Positions 50,200 through 61,739 are shown, counted from the first letter of the stretch. The stretch is DNA of 64,000 nucleotides from Enoplosus armatus (GCF_043641665.1 NC_092197.1:14576148-14640147); one strand, 5' to 3'. A program made the numbers and translations. The notes: generated by a model from the letters alone, not told the origin.

Positions 50200-50525
50200 G
50201 TTCAGATACTAGCGTAGATATGATACCATACCGGAGTTTTGGCACTGATACCAAAACTTTTTTTTTTTTTTTTTTAAATCCTTACGTTCAACAACTTTTT
50301 AACAAAAGGTTTTCAAATGTTAAATGTTGTCTAAGCATCTCTAAAAACTTTGTCTAAATAAATAATTGAATCTGAAATTGTCTGAACGAAGAATGTAAAG
50401 AAGAGTACATTTTCTTAAGTAGGATTTAGAATGCGAGAATTTTACTTGTGGAGTATTTTCTTACTGTTGTATTGGTACTTTTACTTCGGTCACGGAAGTT
50501 AATACTTCTTCCACCACTGTCAGTT
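50200..50525 (-). mobile_element. Teleost TACTTNTACTT repeat end plus GATACC-type fragment
   Basis: The 3' part (about 50400-50522) has gagtattttcttactg, ggtacttttacttcgg and a terminus cttcttccaccactg, the complement of the CAGTGGTGGAA end seen at 60303. The 5' part has gatactagcgtagatatgataccatacc and a T18 run (50258-50275), probably another repeat. The element ends about 140 bases before exon 3. Confidence 0.6.
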
Positions 50526-50665
50526 TGAAGAAGTGCCAAAAAAGTAATGAGTTTCAATAACCAGCTCTACTTCCCTGTCATCAAAGGGAAGTGATCCTGT
50601 TTTGTTTCATCTGTCCCTTCTCTTGTGCGCTCTCTTCATTAATCTCCCTCTTTTCTCCGCCTCAG

Positions 50666-51386
50666 TGGGAGGAAATCGGCGAAGTAGACGAGGACTACGC
50701 TCCCATCCACACCTACCAAGTGTGCCGGGTCATGGAGCAGAACCAGAATAACTGGCTCCACACCAACTGGATCCTGACCGAGGGCGCCCAGCGGGTCTTC
50801 ATTGAGCTCAAGTTCACCCTGAGAGACTGCAACAGTCTGCCCGGGGGGGTCGGGACCTGCAAGGAGACGTTTAACATGTATTACTACGAAACGGACGGGG
50901 ACGAAGAGGAAATGGAGGATGGGGAGATGAGAGATGGAACGGGGATGACAGAAGAGGAAGACAGGGCGATGAAGGAGAGCAGATATATCAAAATTGACAC
51001 CATAGCAGCTGATGAGAGCTTCACTGAGCTGGACCTGGGCGACCGTGTGATGAAGCTCAACACTGAAGTCCGTGATTTAGGTCCCTTGATCCGGAAGGGC
51101 TTCTACCTAGCATTTCAGGATTTGGGGGCCTGCATTGCTTTAGTGTCAGTGCGTGTTTTCTACAAACGCTGCCCATTTCTGGTGAAGAGTTTGGCCGAGT
51201 TCCCTGACACCATCCCGGGGTCAGAGGCCTCGCAGCTGGTGGAGGTAGTAGGCCACTGCGTCAACAACTCCCTGCCTTTATATGAGCCTCCCAGGATGCA
51301 TTGCAGCACCGAGGGAGAATGGCTGGTGCCCATTGGGAAGTGCGTGTGCCAGCAAGGATTTGAGGAAATCAACGGATCCTGTCAAG
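50666..51386 (+). CDS. epha5: epha5 coding exon 3: ephrin-binding domain and start of Cys-rich region
   Basis: 721-base exon between acceptor ctccgcctcag and donor caag|gtaaga, encoding residues 56-295 and ending in phase 1. It opens [20 protein letters not shown] and carries [73 protein letters not shown] and [20 protein letters not shown], all hallmarks of the EphA ligand-binding domain. [16 protein letters not shown] and MEQNQNNW fit EphA5 best. Expected disulfides are Cys75-Cys211 and Cys110-Cys120. The last 70 residues begin the Cys-rich region (Cys224, 253, 268, 281, 283, 294) with sequons at Asn255 and Asn291. Oddity: residues 133-161, the loop after strand H, are 29 residues, 13 acidic and 4 Met, against about 11 in mammalian EphA5, an insertion of about 18 residues in frame. 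Confidence 0.93.
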
Positions 51387-51396
51387 GTAAGAGTGC

Positions 51397-51420
51397 GTGT
51401 GTGTGTGTGTGTGTGTGTGT
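51397..51420 (+). repeat. (GT)12 repeat just inside intron 3
   Basis: The run begins 11 bases after the exon 3 donor. In the transcript it is a UG repeat, a type of sequence bound by TDP-43 and CELF proteins, and it offers many GU dinucleotides beside the true donor. No further function can be read from sequence. Confidence 0.96.
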
Positions 51421-53164
51421 GAGAAGTAGTGCTGAAACAATAACGATTATTAAACTCATTAATGAAGCAAAAGTGCCAAACAAATTCTTAAATGTGAGAA
51501 CTGCTGCTTTTTACTTTTAAAATCATTGTCCAGTGTTCACATTTTTGGCCTTTTTAGGTTAGTAAGTGCATCCCTTTGGGTTGCTATCTTCTCTCTGTTT
51601 GTTTTGTTTTTTATATCCATGCACATGTTTGTTTTTAGTATTATGTGCTTGAGTGTGTGCACGGATCTGTTTGTGTGTTTCTCCCTAGCTTAGTGGTGGG
51701 TATTCCCCCGAGCCCTGCAGCACTTTGCTGCTCTCACACAGCCGCTGTTCTGCTCTGACTCGAGCCCAAACATTCCCGTCGCCGACCTTAACTGCCATTT
51801 CCATGGGCACCCAGGGCCTCTCTATTTTTCTCTCCTTCACTCCTCTCCAATCTTCTTCTGTGCTGTCTTTAAATTACTCAATTTTCAGACTTGCACACTA
51901 CACTCTACTTGTGCAAACCAAGAGCAGCTCTGAGTGGCATGGCAAAATTCCAGAGAATGGTTATGATGGCGGCATGAAGCTGTGTGGCCCTGAAAGTTGA
52001 AATGTGTGATTATTTGGTAGCTTTTGAGTGTTTCATCTTTTCCCACAATGCCCTGCTGATCAAGTGTCAGTCTCAAGCGATATGAAACTAAAAGATTGGT
52101 CTCGATTGCTCAGCTACAAACTCTTGAACAGTGCATGCTGAGATCTACTTCATGTTTTGCTTTTCTAATTTGAACATGTGTATGAGTGAGCGTGTATGTG
52201 CAGTATAATAAATCTGAATTCTATAAACCTACTCTATTGCAAAAAACAATTCCTAGCTATTCTAAAACAGTTGTTTTGTAGCTTAAAATCATGTCCAACT
52301 AGCCATGGCTTAAATGCTAATACGCGAGATATTATTCCTGAGCCACACAATGGACCTTGGCTTGAATGTAAGAGGAGGGTGGCTGGTGGTGTGCATGGCA
52401 GCAGTGATTTCAGGGAGCCCATCATCTGATTTTCCATTGAATTCATCACACAATGCCTCCAGTAGATCCAACAGTAAATCCTGGCCTTTTGGAACCGGCA
52501 CCTCTCTTAGCTATGTTAAGTTCATTATAATCAAATGGTAAAACATAGTAGCTGTGTAACAAAGTGTGCACCATCTCCAGCTTAACTTTGTCAGACATAG
52601 AGTCTCTGCGGGGAGATCATTAGGAAATAGCTGTAAGTGTGCCACTGGCCTGCCCGGAGTCATACTGCCACGGACTGTACAGTCACACAGACTGTTACAG
52701 ATCTGTGGCTGACAAGGCTAAAAAAAATAATACATGTAATCAGTAATACATGAGAGCTCATTCTGTGCACACTGTGCATATCAGTGCCATGTCACAACAG
52801 GCTGTAGTCATGAGTATTAAAAAACACTACATTTGTGCAGTTTAGGAAAGGAACACCTTTGAGGAGGTTATGTACTGTACTTGAGAGACGTATATGTGCA
52901 AGCACGAAAATGTGTGAACTTCAGAATTACTCTACATGTACAGTAACTTCATTCAAAAATAATGCAGTCTTATGGCTTTTGTGCCCTGTACGCCTATTTT
53001 GCATGTAAAGAAATGTACTTTTTGAATTATGGGCTCTTGGACTTTGCATTATTTGCAATGTGCAGATGTCTTTTAGTTTTACTTGTGGTTTAGTTGTTGT
53101 CATGCTAATTCTTATGATAGACAAAATACTGTAGCCTACAGTTGTGTTTTCTCCAGTTTTTAGC

Positions 53165-53580
53165 ATGCTAGCAGCGTGTCTCTAGGGATGGCGACTGACA
53201 GTCGCATGGTCGGTTGGTCAGACCGTCCACCACTTTGGTCCAGACTGAAATATCTGAACAACTATCAGATGGATTGGCATGGGATTTTGTACAGACATTG
53301 ATGCTCCCCAGAGGATGAACCCTAATGGCTTTGGTGACCTCCAGGATTTTCTCCTACCACCACCATGGGGTTAGCATTTGTGGTTCAGACTGACATATCT
53401 CAGGTAACATCATGTCATTTGGTACAGATATTCATGTCTCACTTGGGATGAACTGTAATAGCTTTGGTGATGCCTTAAAGTTTAATCTGGTGCCATCATT
53501 AGGTTACATTTTTAATTTGTGCAATACTTTGATATGTGACCAAATACTGTACCTGCAAAACTAATAACATTGCCAGGGGA
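53165..53580 (+). mobile_element. Dispersed teleost repeat, copy 2
   Basis: Same family and orientation as 545-1040. Reads accactttggtccagactg, tatctgaacaactatcag, ggattggcatgggatttt, cagaggatgaaccctaatgg, ctttggtgacctcc and gcaaaactaataacattgcc. The start atgctagcag with gcgtgtctctagggatgg fits the family's end. Confidence 0.8.
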
Positions 53581-55084
53581 AAGACAAATTTAAGAACATA
53601 GTTTATAGAAATATTTACTATGTGGGCAGATGACTATGTGCTAAATGCTAAGTATTATTATTCACAAGGTTTAGAAGCCTATATAGTTAATTTGAAATGT
53701 GTTTCCACTTTTCAATAGGTAAAGACGTCTAAGCCTGTAACAGAGAAGTGGTTTGTGTCTGTGTGGAGCTGGTGTGGACAGCAGTGAAGATTAAAACAGT
53801 ATTTTTGTTTCATGAGACATGAAGGAAAAACACAACTGAATCTTTTCTGGTGTAGACAGAGCTTCAAAGAGGCAGCCAAAAAGTGGCATTCCCTTTGTAC
53901 TCCTGATAGGTTTTTTTTTTTGTATGCTGACTTGAGCCGGACTATAGTTGATGGATGGCAGGCTACCAAGGTCTCCGGAAGCCATAAAAGTCAGCATGAT
54001 GCATTTCAAAATCTGGTGTCATCAGGTTTGGGTGTCCATTTAAGAACTTGTTGTTGCGAAGATGTACAGACTGATGTTGCATCTGGTACAGGGCCTGGAG
54101 GTCATTGGTGATGCATTCTGTCTACATATATGTGAATAAAAATCAGCCAGGACCAGTGGCTCAAGAAATCTTCCCATCAACCCCTATTCACAAAGGGTGT
54201 GAGTGATAAAATCTGATCCTGCCACAGTGTATTGCAAGAAGCTGACAGTACACCTCATGGCCTGTTTTCACTTTCCAGTTGCAACAGGACAAAGATTTAC
54301 GGTTGCAGAGCGTTTAACTTATTTTCATTTTAATGAGCGTTTTGCTTTCCAGGAAGATGAAGTTGTGTGATATGCAAATGCTTGTCATTGGTTAAACATT
54401 TTAAAATTAAAAACATCACCGGTGCTCACAGTAAAATAGATGTTTTTTTTTTCATCCTGGTCCATATGTACTGCAAAATGAAGTAAACAAACTGAACAGT
54501 CAGAGTCGAACACAATCCCAGCAGTTAATGAAGCTACAAGATGTTTTTTTTCTTACAGTTTCGTATGCAGATGAGACTGTTGAAACTGACAGCCTTTGAA
54601 ACCGTCTACAGAGAGAAACATGGCAGGGTTTCCTCTCTCTCACAGCTTTGTAACCATATGTGTTCACTGCTTTAGCAAACATGTCTTCATGTGCATTTCA
54701 GTCACTCCGAGTGTGAAGTGCTCAATTCTGTTTTTTGGGAGGTTGAAAGAGTGACTGGACTCCATACTGCGCAGTGTCGTTTCTTTTTATTTGAGGGGTT
54801 AGGTTGCCTTTCAGATTTGGAAGTAAGGAACATCAGAACCTGCACTGCAGCTGTTTAAAAAGACATGCAGCATTGTTGATAACCACATTTTATTTTATAG
54901 CCTTTTCAGTGAGTGCTTGTCTTACTGCAGTCTGAGAATGAGTGGTTTGCAGGTGCAATGTGTGATGTATATGAGATAAAATGTGTAATTGTGTGTGGAT
55001 CCTGGCTGTATTGGCTGTGTGTGCTGCCTAGTAGAGCATGATATAATGCAGCCTTTATGAATGTAGGACAGAACTCGTTATGGA

Positions 55085-55410
55085 CAGCTCTCTCTCTCTC
55101 CCTCTTCTTTGTCTTTTTCTTCCTCTTTTTCTGTTGCTCTATCTCATTCTCACATCTCTAGTTTGTTCTGTCTCATTCATTATCTTTCTGCCTATACCTC
55201 AGTTTCTCCTTTGTTTCCCTTTCTCTCACTTTATCTTTCTGTGACTGCCTACAATTCATTGCCTCTCCGTCCCTCTCTCTTTCTCTTCCTCTTTATTGCT
55301 GCCACCCACATTAGCACTCTCCTGTCTTTTACAGTCGTGCCAATGGCTCTCACTCCACTTCCCTCTCCTTCCCCCCTTTTAAAGATCTGCACATCTTTCT
55401 TCATCAACAG
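55085..55410. repeat. Pyrimidine-rich tract in intron 3
   Basis: About 325 bases of mainly C and T, with ctctctctctccctcttc at the start. The 139-codon frame across it is a composition artefact. Confidence 0.75.
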
Positions 55411-56428
55411 TCCAACTCATACACTCTTTTTCACTCACACACACAAAAGTATGGCAAATATTCTGCCACAGTGTAAAGGTAGGGAAATACTGAAGAACGC
55501 TGAGCAAAATATTGCCACTGTACAGTAACATCTGTGCAGGAATGCATTGTTGGCTTTGTTGTTCATTGTGTTGCTATTGTCCAGCCTCTGTGTTTTATTA
55601 TTTTATTTGCCTTTTTTTATTTATTCATATGGTCATCATCTTATATTTTCATAGTATTTTAAAAGTAAGAGTGAAAGATACATAGAAAGTAAATGTATTT
55701 ACATATAAAGCGTGTGGTGATCCAGTCTACAGGGATAATATTGTGTCAGATGACATCTAAAGATATTGTATGTGGTTGTGTGAGATATATAGATGTAGGC
55801 ACAACTTTAGCTGGGATAATTGGTGATAGCTTGCAGCACTGTCAGCCCCTGCAAGACGGAAGAGAGGGAATGGGGGAGGAGCGGAGTGCATAGATGGGTA
55901 GATGGATAGATGGATAGAAGAAATGATGGGAGGATTACAGAGAGGAGAAGTGATGGCAAAACAAGGGAACACAAGATAAATTGGAAGATTTCTCACCACA
56001 GGGTGTGAGGGCAAAGAGACACAGAGATGGATGAGTGTTGTTTCAGTGGTGATGGCGATAGAGGAAGGATGACTGAGGATAGAAGTGGGCAGATGGATGA
56101 AGAGATAGATGAGAAGGAAGGGGGGGGTGTTATAGATTGAGTTCAGCCTCGCAGATGAGATTTAGGCTGAATGAATACTAGAAGGAATGTGGGAATAATG
56201 ACTGAAAGGAGTGCTGAGTGGTTTAGATCATATTCATGACAAACCTGGTTATTTATATCCTTTTAAACATTATTCTCAGCCAGTTTCTGTCATTTCTTTA
56301 TCAGTTGGGCAGTTAACAAATACCCACATTGGTAGTCTGGCTGTCAGGACTGCACAGCATACATTAAATATACCACACAGCAACACAATCAGTGACAGTC
56401 AATGACTGCAAATGAAGAATGTTGAAAT

Positions 56429-56520
56429 TCTTTATTGTTTACTGGGATCCCCATTGTTGCCAAGGCAACACCTACTCTTCCTGGTGGGGTCCATATTCAA
56501 ATAAAACGCACATAGTCAAA
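56429..56520 (+). mobile_element. Retroelement-tail-like repeat
   Basis: ggatccccattgttgccaagg, caacacctactcttcctgg and tggggtccatattc match a dispersed fish LINE-end family (ggatccccattagctg...). No coding sequence is attached. Confidence 0.55.
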
Positions 56521-56622
56521 AATGCTTTCTTCACTTCATACAGTAAACAATAAACTTACAACATCAGCATTTCACCCAACAATGAAATTACATCAAAACT
56601 CTACATATACTAAACATTCAAA

Positions 56623-57032
56623 GAAATGGTAGAATAAGGGAGTAAAGGATTGTTTGAATGATGGCAACTGGGGTTAAAATAGTCAGAATCAGAATCAGAA
56701 ATACTTTATTGATCCCCGGGGGGAATCAATACAATAATGAAATAATGTTACTGTAATGTAATAAGGGCTAAATAAAAAGTTGAAATGATATATTAAATGT
56801 TGAATGGAATGTTGGCTGGAATAGGGTTCCTTGAATGATATGAATAATGGCATATGAGCCGAGTGAAATGTTGTAATCATAGTAAAGGAGCTAAATGACA
56901 TACTGGAATGATGGAATAAGGGCTGGATTCATTGTTGGAATAATGGAATATGGGCTAAATTGGATGTTGGACTGAAAGGATAAGAGCTGCATGCCACGTT
57001 GGGAAGATGAAATAAAGGCTGAATGGAATCCT
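56623..57032 (+). repeat. Diverged minisatellite, exact 32-bp period
   Basis: Eight units of exactly 32 bases can be laid out at 56750-56781, 56782-56813, 56841-56872, 56873-56904, 56905-56936, 56937-56968, 56969-57000 and 57001-57032, with a shortened 27-base unit at 56814-56840. A further unit fits at 56623-56654 and a partial one at 56655-56682. Consensus is roughly ggaatgatggaataagggct followed by aaatggaatgtt. The array is interrupted by a retroelement-tail fragment at 56683-56730. Confidence 0.85.
56683..56730 (-). mobile_element. LINE-tail fragment inserted in the minisatellite
   Basis: tcagaatcagaatcagaaat followed by actttattgatccccgggggg is the complement of the common fish retroelement end ...attaataaagtatttctgattctga. 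It sits between a partial minisatellite unit and a remnant unit on the right, implying insertion after the array formed. Confidence 0.7.
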
Positions 57033-58534
57033 GGGATTGACAGCTTTGTTATGTTCGGATTCAGGCTGCACTGACTTCACATGACAGAAGAGAAAAAAAG
57101 ACTTTGAGGTGTAAAAGATGGGCAGTAAAGTCGGGGGAAGAGAGGAGGGGAAGTTGGGGGAGGGTAGGAGTAGGCAGAGAAGAAGAAAGAGGATGACAGC
57201 AGATGAAGAATACAAATGAAAACGAAGACGACTGTCGGTATCAGCAATTAAGAGAATCGCATGGAATGATAAGTGAAGTAATAAGGGACTGATAAGTGAA
57301 TGAGACGAGCCGCTCAGTGGAAAAATAATAAAACCACGGAGCCTTTCGTTCAGCAAGTGCCGTCTAAGTGTGTCATGGGTAGAGCTGGATTTCCCTTGAC
57401 AATACTTTGTTTCAATGCCAGGGCTCCCCTGATGTCCCTCTGTGTTTTCCTGCCTGTCAGACGTCACTGCAGCATATGTCAAACTCGATCTGGTCGCGGT
57501 GGCGGTGGTGCTGCCATCAGAAACTGTCTCACTGGTGTAGTAATGTGAGGAAGCTTTCTGCCGTCTGCCTCTAGGGAATTATGGGATAGCGAACAAGCGG
57601 CTCACACTTGCAGTGTGGGGCTTGTGGTTGATGGTGTGGTGACAAGGGTATTACAGTCACTTGCATAACACAGAGACACACACATGATCTTGGCGGCATC
57701 TGCTATTTCAATATGATTAGCCATATGTGCTGACAAGGACCGGAGTTCCAACATCACCTTGCTTTGGGTTGCTTTATTTATAGTATTTAGTTAGTTAGTT
57801 CTTTTTAGTAGTTAGATTAGTTTCTTTTAACTTGTGAACAAAATTTGACAGGATTCCCAGTAAACAGGACAGTGGACAAATGAAACATGTCATCAATGTG
57901 ACACATCAAACAAATCAATTTCTTATTTAGTCTTCTTATTTAACTATCATCTATCTTTGATGGCAATATCAGCCGCACTGCCATGGATGCGAGGGTGCAG
58001 CCTAAACTTGTAAATGCTGGATTTTGATCAAGACTCACTGGACCTGAACGATCTAATGGCATCACATATCAGTATCTATTGCGATGTGCCTTTTTACATG
58101 TTAAACAGTATTCAGTAACCTTTTACAGATATAGAAGTTCTGTCATCCCTGATTTGCTCGAGAGACAGAACAGCATGCTGAATGATCGCGCAAAAAATCT
58201 GCAAGTGGCAGGAAGCCTTTTTGATTCCATCATCTCCTAAAATATGAATCAGCTGGATTTATTGCAGGAAGAGTGGCCATTCATCTTTTTAGATCCTGTT
58301 CCATTGGAAGCTGCTACTGGCTTCTTTTCACTCCGCTCTCTCACTCTGTACTCTCTTCCTGCCTCTCTCTGTCTCTCTCTCTCCTCCATCTTCCTCCCCA
58401 GCCCCTCTCCATCACCCCATCAGCTCAACGTGGTGATGCTGTCATGACAACTAAAGTGCTTCCTGAGTGCTTGTTGGGTAAACTGACTTTCCCAGAAGTG
58501 CTCCCTCCCTTTTAGCCTTCCCCCTGCTAACGTG

Positions 58535-58765
58535 CACACACATTCAGGTTTTTTTTTTCTATTCTTGTGAGGAGCCTAATTGTCACAGTATATTTCCTAA
58601 CCCCTAACCCCAGTCATTACCAACATAACTAGGTGCCTTACGCCATTTGCCCTAAACCCAATTCTAACCCTACCCCTAAACCCTCAAACACTTTATTGGA
58701 GAAATGTGGGCCAGCCACAATGTCCTCACAAAGATATAAGAGCACGTAGACACACACATTCCTGC
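58535..58765 (+). mobile_element. Dispersed CCTAACC-type teleost repeat, copy 2
   Basis: taacccctaaccccagtc, gtgccttacgccatttgccc, taaacccaattctaacccta, cccctaaaccctcaaac and aatgtcctcacaaagatata are the family's phrases, ended by cacacacattc. Only superficially telomere-like, because units are irregular. Confidence 0.6.
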
Positions 58766-60298
58766 AGTTTGTGAAATATTAATACAATGCTTCATTCAGC
58801 AGAGCCAGCTTCTTTCCATGAAAGCCTGTTCGTCTCCAGAGTCCCAGTCAGAGGTGGCTTGTAAGACTGGTTAGACTGGTAGTTGTGGACACTTCTGATG
58901 CATGTAGGTCAGGTGATGAGTTTCCCAATGAAAAGAATTACAGTTACGCATTGTTGACATTTGATCCCTGCACCTTCTCTAGAGGTCTGGAAAGTGGTGA
59001 TGGTGAAATTGAAATAGATGCACACTTGTGAACGTCAAATTTTTGTATCTCAGTGCTGTTTTCAATTCTGCTTTTTCCATTTCACTGTAGGAAAAAGCTG
59101 TATGAATTTTTGAAGGCCTATACATTTACAACCTGTAACTTTGATATTGTGCTTTGCTGCTTTAGGAAAATTTGCACATATACAGCCATTGTACAATATC
59201 CTGGCTATATGATTCTAATGCAGATGAGCACTGGAAAAATGATTGTAATACAAAACTTGTGAATGTCTCTAAATTACCGGATCATTGCTGATCAACTTTT
59301 GGCTGAGAAAACCAAAAGGAATCAAGTTTTGTGTGTCTGGATACACATAACATACACACATCAAATGTCCTGAATACTTGTGTTTAAATGGACACATGCA
59401 TTTCACATGTATGTCTGACCTGACAGCTCTCCACCTTTTGCTGAGATCACATGTCTCAGGAGTATTGTAATGGCACTGAGATTCTGACCCTGGGGAGTCA
59501 AGCAAATGAGTGTCAACTAAAGGCTGAAATAGTAATATAATATGTAGTCTGGTGTCATTGTTATTCAGTTGGTTGAATTATTTCCTAACACATCTGGTCA
59601 GCATAACTTGTCACATGATTTATCATTATAATGTATTGCTAATGTTATCTCCCCCTCTAGACTTTGTCTGGGACAATAAATTAGTTTATATTGGAAAGCT
59701 TTTGTGACCTGCTTGACCTCTTGGTTTCTGCTTGTGGCCTGATTGTGAGAATAAGTGGGTGCTGAACAATGACCTCCTTGGCCATCCAACAGACAGGAAA
59801 ACCCCATTGACTTGACTGTATATTATTATGGTATTATCATCTGGCTTTGTTTGTGTTCACACACAGGCGTACACAAATATGAGCATGCTGCGGCACATAC
59901 ACATGCACACATGCAGGGGCATGTAAACATGCAGTAATACAACAATCGTTCATGAAGGTATGACACCCTCATTCATGCGCACACACACGTTGTGTTTATG
60001 TTCCGTAGGCCAGTAGCTCGCTGTGGGACAAATACAGGAACAGGATATTTACTGTGTTTCCTTTGCCGGTTTTTTGGTTCACAATAGTATCTGTTAACAT
60101 TGTATTGAGCTTCAGCCTTACCATTTTTGTGTTTCGTCTGTTAAAGTTTACTTTTATGTCAGTCCCGCCGAATCTGTGTACAGCTGGAAGAGTGACAGGA
60201 AAGATGGAAATATAAGTGGACGTCACGTGCAACAGATTGTGTGAGCCATCTGACTTATTGTCCTTATTTTGTCTGATTGTGAAGTTCTGTTTGATATT

Positions 60299-60770
60299 CA
60301 GTGGTGGAATATAACTACAGTAAGAGTAGTTTGAGTATAGTTGCTTAAGTACTGTAATTCGGTACAATTTTGAGGTACCTTCACTTCCCTCGGGTATGTC
60401 CATTTTATACTGCTTTATACTTCGACTCCGTTAAATGTCAAACTAAAATATTATAGTTTTTTAATCCACTATAGTTGTTGCAGAGGCAGATTTTCCGCCC
60501 ACAACCCAAAACAAGCTTATAATTACTATTGAGTAGACTACCGTACAGTATATAAAATATTATAAATTGCACTTTAACCAACTCCAACATTAAAATGCTG
60601 CGTACATGTTATAGCATAAGTAGTAGGCCAATATTACACTTTATTATAACAATAACATATTGAGTTCTTTTGAAACATTGAGTACATTTTGATGGAAATG
60701 CTTCTGTATTTTGAAAGCATGAATTTTACTTGTAATAGAGTATTTTTTAGTATTTTTGTGAATATTGACC
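60299..60770 (+). mobile_element. Teleost CAGTGGTGGAA-ended repeat, long copy
   Basis: Starts cagtggtggaatataact, then gttgcttaagtactgtaattcgg, ttgaggtaccttcacttc, ccattttatactgctttatac, ttcgactccg, and ends agcatgaattttacttg, gagtatttttt. It is the larger counterpart of the partial copy at 50200-50525 and lies in opposite orientation. No transposase; the right terminal repeat is missing. Confidence 0.65.
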
Positions 60771-61107
60771 CTTGATCCTGTGATTTGTTTTATTTGTTCT
60801 CTCTCAATATTTGTGTTTTACAAATGTATTTTAAATATTTGGATCCATACTGTGTCTATGCCCATATAAATGAATTTAAATCAAACCTTCTGTTGGGGCC
60901 CTCAAGTTTCACTTCTGTTTTATACCCCCCTCTCCCCTTCGAGTATGCCTCTCTCCCTCTTGCTTAATCGCTCACTCCCTCTAATCCCACCAAACGACAG
61001 CCAGTCATATAAATCAACATGTTTACAATTAAATGTTTCCAATTAAAGAGGACGCTCGTTAAGAAGCATCAACGGAGACCGCTGGATCCTCAATTGCCTG
61101 GGATGCC

Positions 61108-61213
61108 AGTGTGTGATGCATATTAATTACGTATTAACCTCACACACACAAGCACACACACAAATGCATACAGGCACATTAGTGTGTATTGCATATTAAT
61201 TACCTATTACCCT
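61108..61213. promoter_or_regulatory. Duplicated 33-bp POU/homeodomain-like motif
   Basis: The 33 bases at 61108-61140 and 61181-61213 agree at 29 positions, both containing gcatattaattac. They start 73 bases apart and enclose CA-rich sequence. The core resembles binding sites of POU and homeodomain factors. A regulatory role is inferred, not shown. Confidence 0.4.
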
Positions 61214-61383
61214 TTGTGCTGTGCATTAAGAGCTGCGTGGCATCAGAAAGACAGCTTGCCCAAGGGCAACAAACACGCACACGCACACACTAATACCACC
61301 AACACTGTCTATTCAGATTGCATTCACAATGAGGAATGAGCCATCTCAGTCAGCCAGCCATGGCCATAACTAATCTCACCACA

Positions 61384-61407
61384 GTGTGTGTGTGTGTGTG
61401 TGTGTGT
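61384..61407. repeat. (GT)12 microsatellite
   Basis: GT run visible directly. Confidence 0.95.
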
Positions 61408-61739
61408 TCAGAAATGAAGATGTATGCCAGAGTGGGTGTGTCCCTTTTTAAGACAATTAAACGAGTAAAGCACCTGATCCAAAGATCTAACAGCCTGCCT
61501 GTCTTTGCGTCTGGAGACGTTTCATTGTAGGACATCTAACAAGATAAATAATGATGATTAAATTAAATGAAGAAAATAGTCACTGAAAAAAATTGATTAT
61601 TTTAAAGTTTCACAAAAAGGATTGATATATTATTAAGCTAGTGATCGATACAGTAAAACTGTGGGCTTGAAAGCTGAGGTGTATGGTACAGGTCATTGAG
61701 GAGGAAAAAGTGACAGTTTAATTTAATTTTCAACAAGAC

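Larger units (their letters stand above)
43165..50665 (+). other. epha5: epha5 intron 2
   Basis: GT-AG intron of 7,501 bases, phase 0, from gtgagtatgag to the pyrimidine tract ctccctcttttctccgcctcag. It contains a pyrimidine-rich tract at 44370-44630, purine-rich sequence at 46700-47100, dispersed repeats at 47450-47935, 48495-48710, 49165-49385 and 50200-50525, and GT/CA microsatellites. About 300 bases around 43.9-44.1 kb (tcatattaatgaagatgtgattatgg) look enhancer-like but are unverified. Confidence 0.8.

Noticed and set aside
50591..50665. Extension of the exon 3 frame upstream to an apparent start at 50591
   Set aside because: This part is the intron 2 pyrimidine tract and acceptor; phase and homology place the exon start at 50666.
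55109..55528. 139-codon + strand frame in intron 3
   Set aside because: Ser/Leu/Phe-rich product of a pyrimidine-rich tract; does not fit an Eph exon.
58600..58690. CCTAACCC-like units suggesting an interstitial telomere
   Set aside because: The units are irregular and sit in the order of a known dispersed repeat that recurs at 49165-49385.
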